Assembly (NCBI GenBank): GCA_030431485.1
Contig: JAUIIR010000023.1
Coordinates: 1 to 55,850 of the forward strand
Direction: 5' to 3'
DNA from: Alphaproteobacteria bacterium
GTDB lineage: Bacteria > Pseudomonadota > Alphaproteobacteria > Rhodobacterales > Rhodobacteraceae
DNA: 55,850 bases
The position numbers were made by a program, and so were the translations under genes. Below are positions 53,820 through 55,850 of the stretch, piece by piece. The first letter of the stretch is position 1. Each line of letters starts with the position of its first letter. Below the pieces are notes generated by a model, which worked only from the letters and a program-made list of their open reading frames with translations, was not told where the DNA came from and did not search any database.

Positions 53820-55652
53820 TCAGAAAGACGCTTTGATGCCGAAGCGGATGGTCCGTTCCGGAGCATTGAACCCCTGGACGGTTTCATATTCGACGTCTGC
53901 TACGTTATCGATGGCTGCATATGCGGACATCGTATCAGAGATGTCGTAGCGTGCTGTCACATCAACAATTGTGTAGTCGTCAAGCGGCGTCGGCGTGCCG
54001 AAGCCATCGACAATGTCTGCCACGCGCATGACGTTCATGCCCAATTGTAGCCGATCGGTGACGTCCGCATCCAGTGCAAGTGAGAGATCGTGGCGCGGTA
54101 CACGGATCAGACGCTCGCCATCGGTCTCTGCATCGGTCAGTGTATAGCTTCCTGACAGGCGCAGACGATCTGTGATGGCATACGTCCCGCTGAGTTCGAG
54201 GCCCTTGGTCTCGGTGGTGCCATCGACTTGCGTATAACAGCCGAATGTTTGCGAGGGCAGGCAGTTCGAAGAGGTGCCAAAGCCAATCAGGTCGTCGATT
54301 TCAGTGTAGAACACAGTGGCGCGCACCGAACCCGCTTGGCCGTAGCTGTGTTCGATACCGAAGTCTACGCTCCGGCTGCTCTCCGGATCAAGAGTGCCGC
54401 CACCTGCATAGGGACCGAAACGCTCATAGAGAGATGGTGCACGATACCCGGTACCAATTGAGGCGCGCAGCGTGGTTGCGTCGCTCATTGCATATGATAG
54501 CGCGGCGCGGCCAGACAGTTGGCCGTCGAAATCGGAGTAATCGTCATAGCGAAGTGTTAAGGATAGTTCGACGTCCTCGTTGGGCCGGGCTTTAATCTCG
54601 CCAAAGACCGCCGCATTGGACGCATCGTAGTCGGTTCCATCCAAGGACGAGCGTTCTTCCGTCCAATCGGCGCCGAGTGCTATATTCAGGGTTGGAGAAA
54701 TCGAACCGGTTGCCAGATACGCTACCGTGTCACGTTCACCAATGAATTCTTTTGTGAAGCCGTTTTCATCGAACCGATCTGTTTCAAATCGGCTGAAGGA
54801 AAGTTCGTGTGTCCATACTCCGGTGTCAAATTCACCAAAGATGCGAGCACCGCGTCTTGTTGCATCGAATTCGCCGGATGTATCGGTCTCGGAGCGATCA
54901 AACTCTGTCGTGCCCTCGGCCCAAAGCCCGTTGATCCCGATGCGGATTGCGTCACTGATCTGATAGGCCGCGTACAGATTTGCTGTACTTTGATCGAAGC
55001 CATCGTTCTCGGCGTCGGTGTTGCGCGCCGAGAAGCCCTCGCTGGTGATCCGTCCGAAGCTCAAGGCCAACTCGGCACGTTCATCGCGAAACCCAAGGCT
55101 GAGCGATCCGGCATACGTATCAAAGCTGCCGATTTCTGCACTGGCGCGCCCGGAAAAGCCGTCAACTTCCGGCCGCCAGCTTTCAATCTCGACCACACCG
55201 GCAATGACGTCGGACCCGTAGATGGCCGATTGTGTGCCTTTAATCACGGCTGCGCGGCTGAGTGCGCCAGTTGTTAATGTGCCAAAGTTGAAACGCGTTT
55301 GCGTGCTTGAAGGGTCCGTCACGTCAATCCCGTCGATCCGAACACCGACATAGGCGTCACCAAGTCCGCGAATGCGGAGCGATGATTGTGTTCCAAGACC
55401 ACCGTTTGAAGTCACGGAGATGCCTGGGAGTTCTGACAATGCGGAGACCGCGCCAAGACCCTCAATCGTCAGATCATCGGATTCAGCGATGTCGATGGTC
55501 GCACCGGTTGTTTCGAGATTGGTGGGCAGCAAACCACCAAAAATAACAATCTCGCCAAGATCAATGATGTCGCCGCCGATGTCCTGAGCGGCAGCAATCG
55601 AGGGCGCAACAAACGTCGTGCAAAGAAGGAGTTTCGAAGTAAGGCGTCGCAT
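53820..55652 (-). CDS. btuB: TonB-dependent vitamin B12 receptor (BtuB-like)
   Basis: This 610-residue outer-membrane receptor has a signal peptide (about 1-22, ending AAA) and a TonB-box-like stretch GEIVIFGG. The plug domain contains LSELPGISVTSNGGLGTQSSLRIRG (read in parts), then a 22-strand barrel ending in the terminal Phe of RTIRFGIKASF. I chose the ATG at 55652, with GGGAA upstream. A cobalamin riboswitch precedes it and btuF follows. These together make cobalamin uptake the clear role. Confidence 0.92.
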   Translation of the reverse strand: MRRLTSKLLLCTTFVAPSIAAAQDIGGDIIDLGEIVIFGGLLPTNLETTGATIDIAESDDLTIEGLGAVSALSELPGISVTSNGGLGTQSSLRIRGLGDAYVGVRIDGIDVTDPSSTQTRFNFGTLTTGALSRAAVIKGTQSAIYGSDVIAGVVEIESWRPEVDGFSGRASAEIGSFDTYAGSLSLGFRDERAELALSFGRITSEGFSARNTDAENDGFDQSTANLYAAYQISDAIRIGINGLWAEGTTEFDRSETDTSGEFDATRRGARIFGEFDTGVWTHELSFSRFETDRFDENGFTKEFIGERDTVAYLATGSISPTLNIALGADWTEERSSLDGTDYDASNAAVFGEIKARPNEDVELSLTLRYDDYSDFDGQLSGRAALSYAMSDATTLRASIGTGYRAPSLYERFGPYAGGGTLDPESSRSVDFGIEHSYGQAGSVRATVFYTEIDDLIGFGTSSNCLPSQTFGCYTQVDGTTETKGLELSGTYAITDRLRLSGSYTLTDAETDGERLIRVPRHDLSLALDADVTDRLQLGMNVMRVADIVDGFGTPTPLDDYTIVDVTARYDISDTMSAYAAIDNVADVEYETVQGFNAPERTIRFGIKASF

Positions 55653-55720
55653 AGCCAAATTCCCAGCATGTGTCCGATGTATGAACATCGGGAGTTTATA
55701 AAATCTGGGACATGTCACAT

Positions 55721-55752
55721 GTCCGCAGACGGTGATGGACACCACTGCGGAC
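55721..55752 (-). promoter_or_regulatory. Hairpin in the btuB leader, possible riboswitch expression platform
   Basis: On the minus strand GTCCGCAG / CTGCGGAC forms an 8-bp stem extended inside by GGTG/CACC. It lies between the riboswitch core and the btuB start, where an expression platform would be. A run of T is seen only further on (ATTTTA). Confidence 0.5.
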
Positions 55753-55789
55753 GTGCCGCCGACCTGGCGCGCCCCGCGCCCGGACTGGG

Positions 55790-55850
55790 TGTTGGCTTAC
55801 GGCAGGTCTCCTGACTTGCGGGTCGTCGCTTTGCTGGCCTTCCCAACGTA
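55790..55850 (-). promoter_or_regulatory. Cobalamin riboswitch, 3' part (cut by window edge)
   Basis: The minus strand reads CCCGCAAGTCAGGAGACCTGCC, close to the conserved cobalamin-riboswitch 3' core (CAGGAGACCTGCC), preceded by GGGAAGGCC. The 5' part lies outside the window. It precedes btuB by about 140 bases and should repress btuB-btuF when adenosyl- or methylcobalamin is plentiful. Confidence 0.88.

Overview
The window reads as chromosomal DNA of a marine Rhodobacterales (Roseobacter-type) alphaproteobacterium. The evidence is moderate GC, dense overlapping operons (many ATGA, GTGA or TTGA stop/start overlaps), many periplasmic-binding-protein transporters (ABC, TTT, TRAP-TAXI) and typical roseobacter catabolic gene sets. 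No transposase, integrase, phage gene or CRISPR array was seen. It is a catabolic and transport-rich region rather than a mobile island.

Layout. 1-47: 3' part of an initiator tRNA-Met. 192-2931: Fe(III)-type ABC permease and its binding protein, convergent on a perfect bidirectional terminator. 3085-5343: secreted metzincin-like RTX protein with a C-terminal DUF4214 region. 5703-10254: class III aminotransferase divergent from an ectoine-hydrolase-like M24 protein, an ArgE-type deacetylase and a GntR regulator. 10290-19556: a tricarboxylate system. The minus-strand operon tctC-tctB-tctA-CoA-transferase-citryl-CoA-lyase-like-AbrB is divergent from tctD-tctE and an extra binding-protein-like gene. 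19693-23463: glucosylglycerate phosphorylase, synthase and phosphatase, a compatible-solute module. 23821-28228: TAXI-TRAP transporter and a LysR regulator.

28220-39224: a polyol utilisation locus. It has a KbaZ/GatZ-like protein and a PfkB kinase, a divergent LacI regulator, a four-gene ABC transporter and three different polyol dehydrogenases. Two similar operator-like sequences flank lacI. 39510-49492: an eleven-gene run that joins tryptophan-to-anthranilate breakdown (tryptophan 2,3-dioxygenase, kynureninase) to an aerobic CoA-dependent anthranilate pathway. That pathway comprises the ligase, a fused 2-aminobenzoyl-CoA monooxygenase/reductase, beta-oxidation-type enzymes, MarR, a thioesterase and RidA. 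49834-52951: a GAF histidine-kinase-like protein whose phospho-acceptor His is Gln, a 2-oxoglutarate/Fe(II) oxygenase and a LysE-type exporter. 53005-55850: BtuF and BtuB behind a cobalamin riboswitch that is cut by the window edge.

The most interesting points are four inferred, untested pathways (citrate through citryl-CoA, a non-DoeB ectoine-like route, glucosylglycerate turnover, and tryptophan through 2-aminobenzoyl-CoA), the kinase lacking its histidine, and several candidate operators that fit the neighbouring regulators. All family calls are made by reading motifs; no database search was run.
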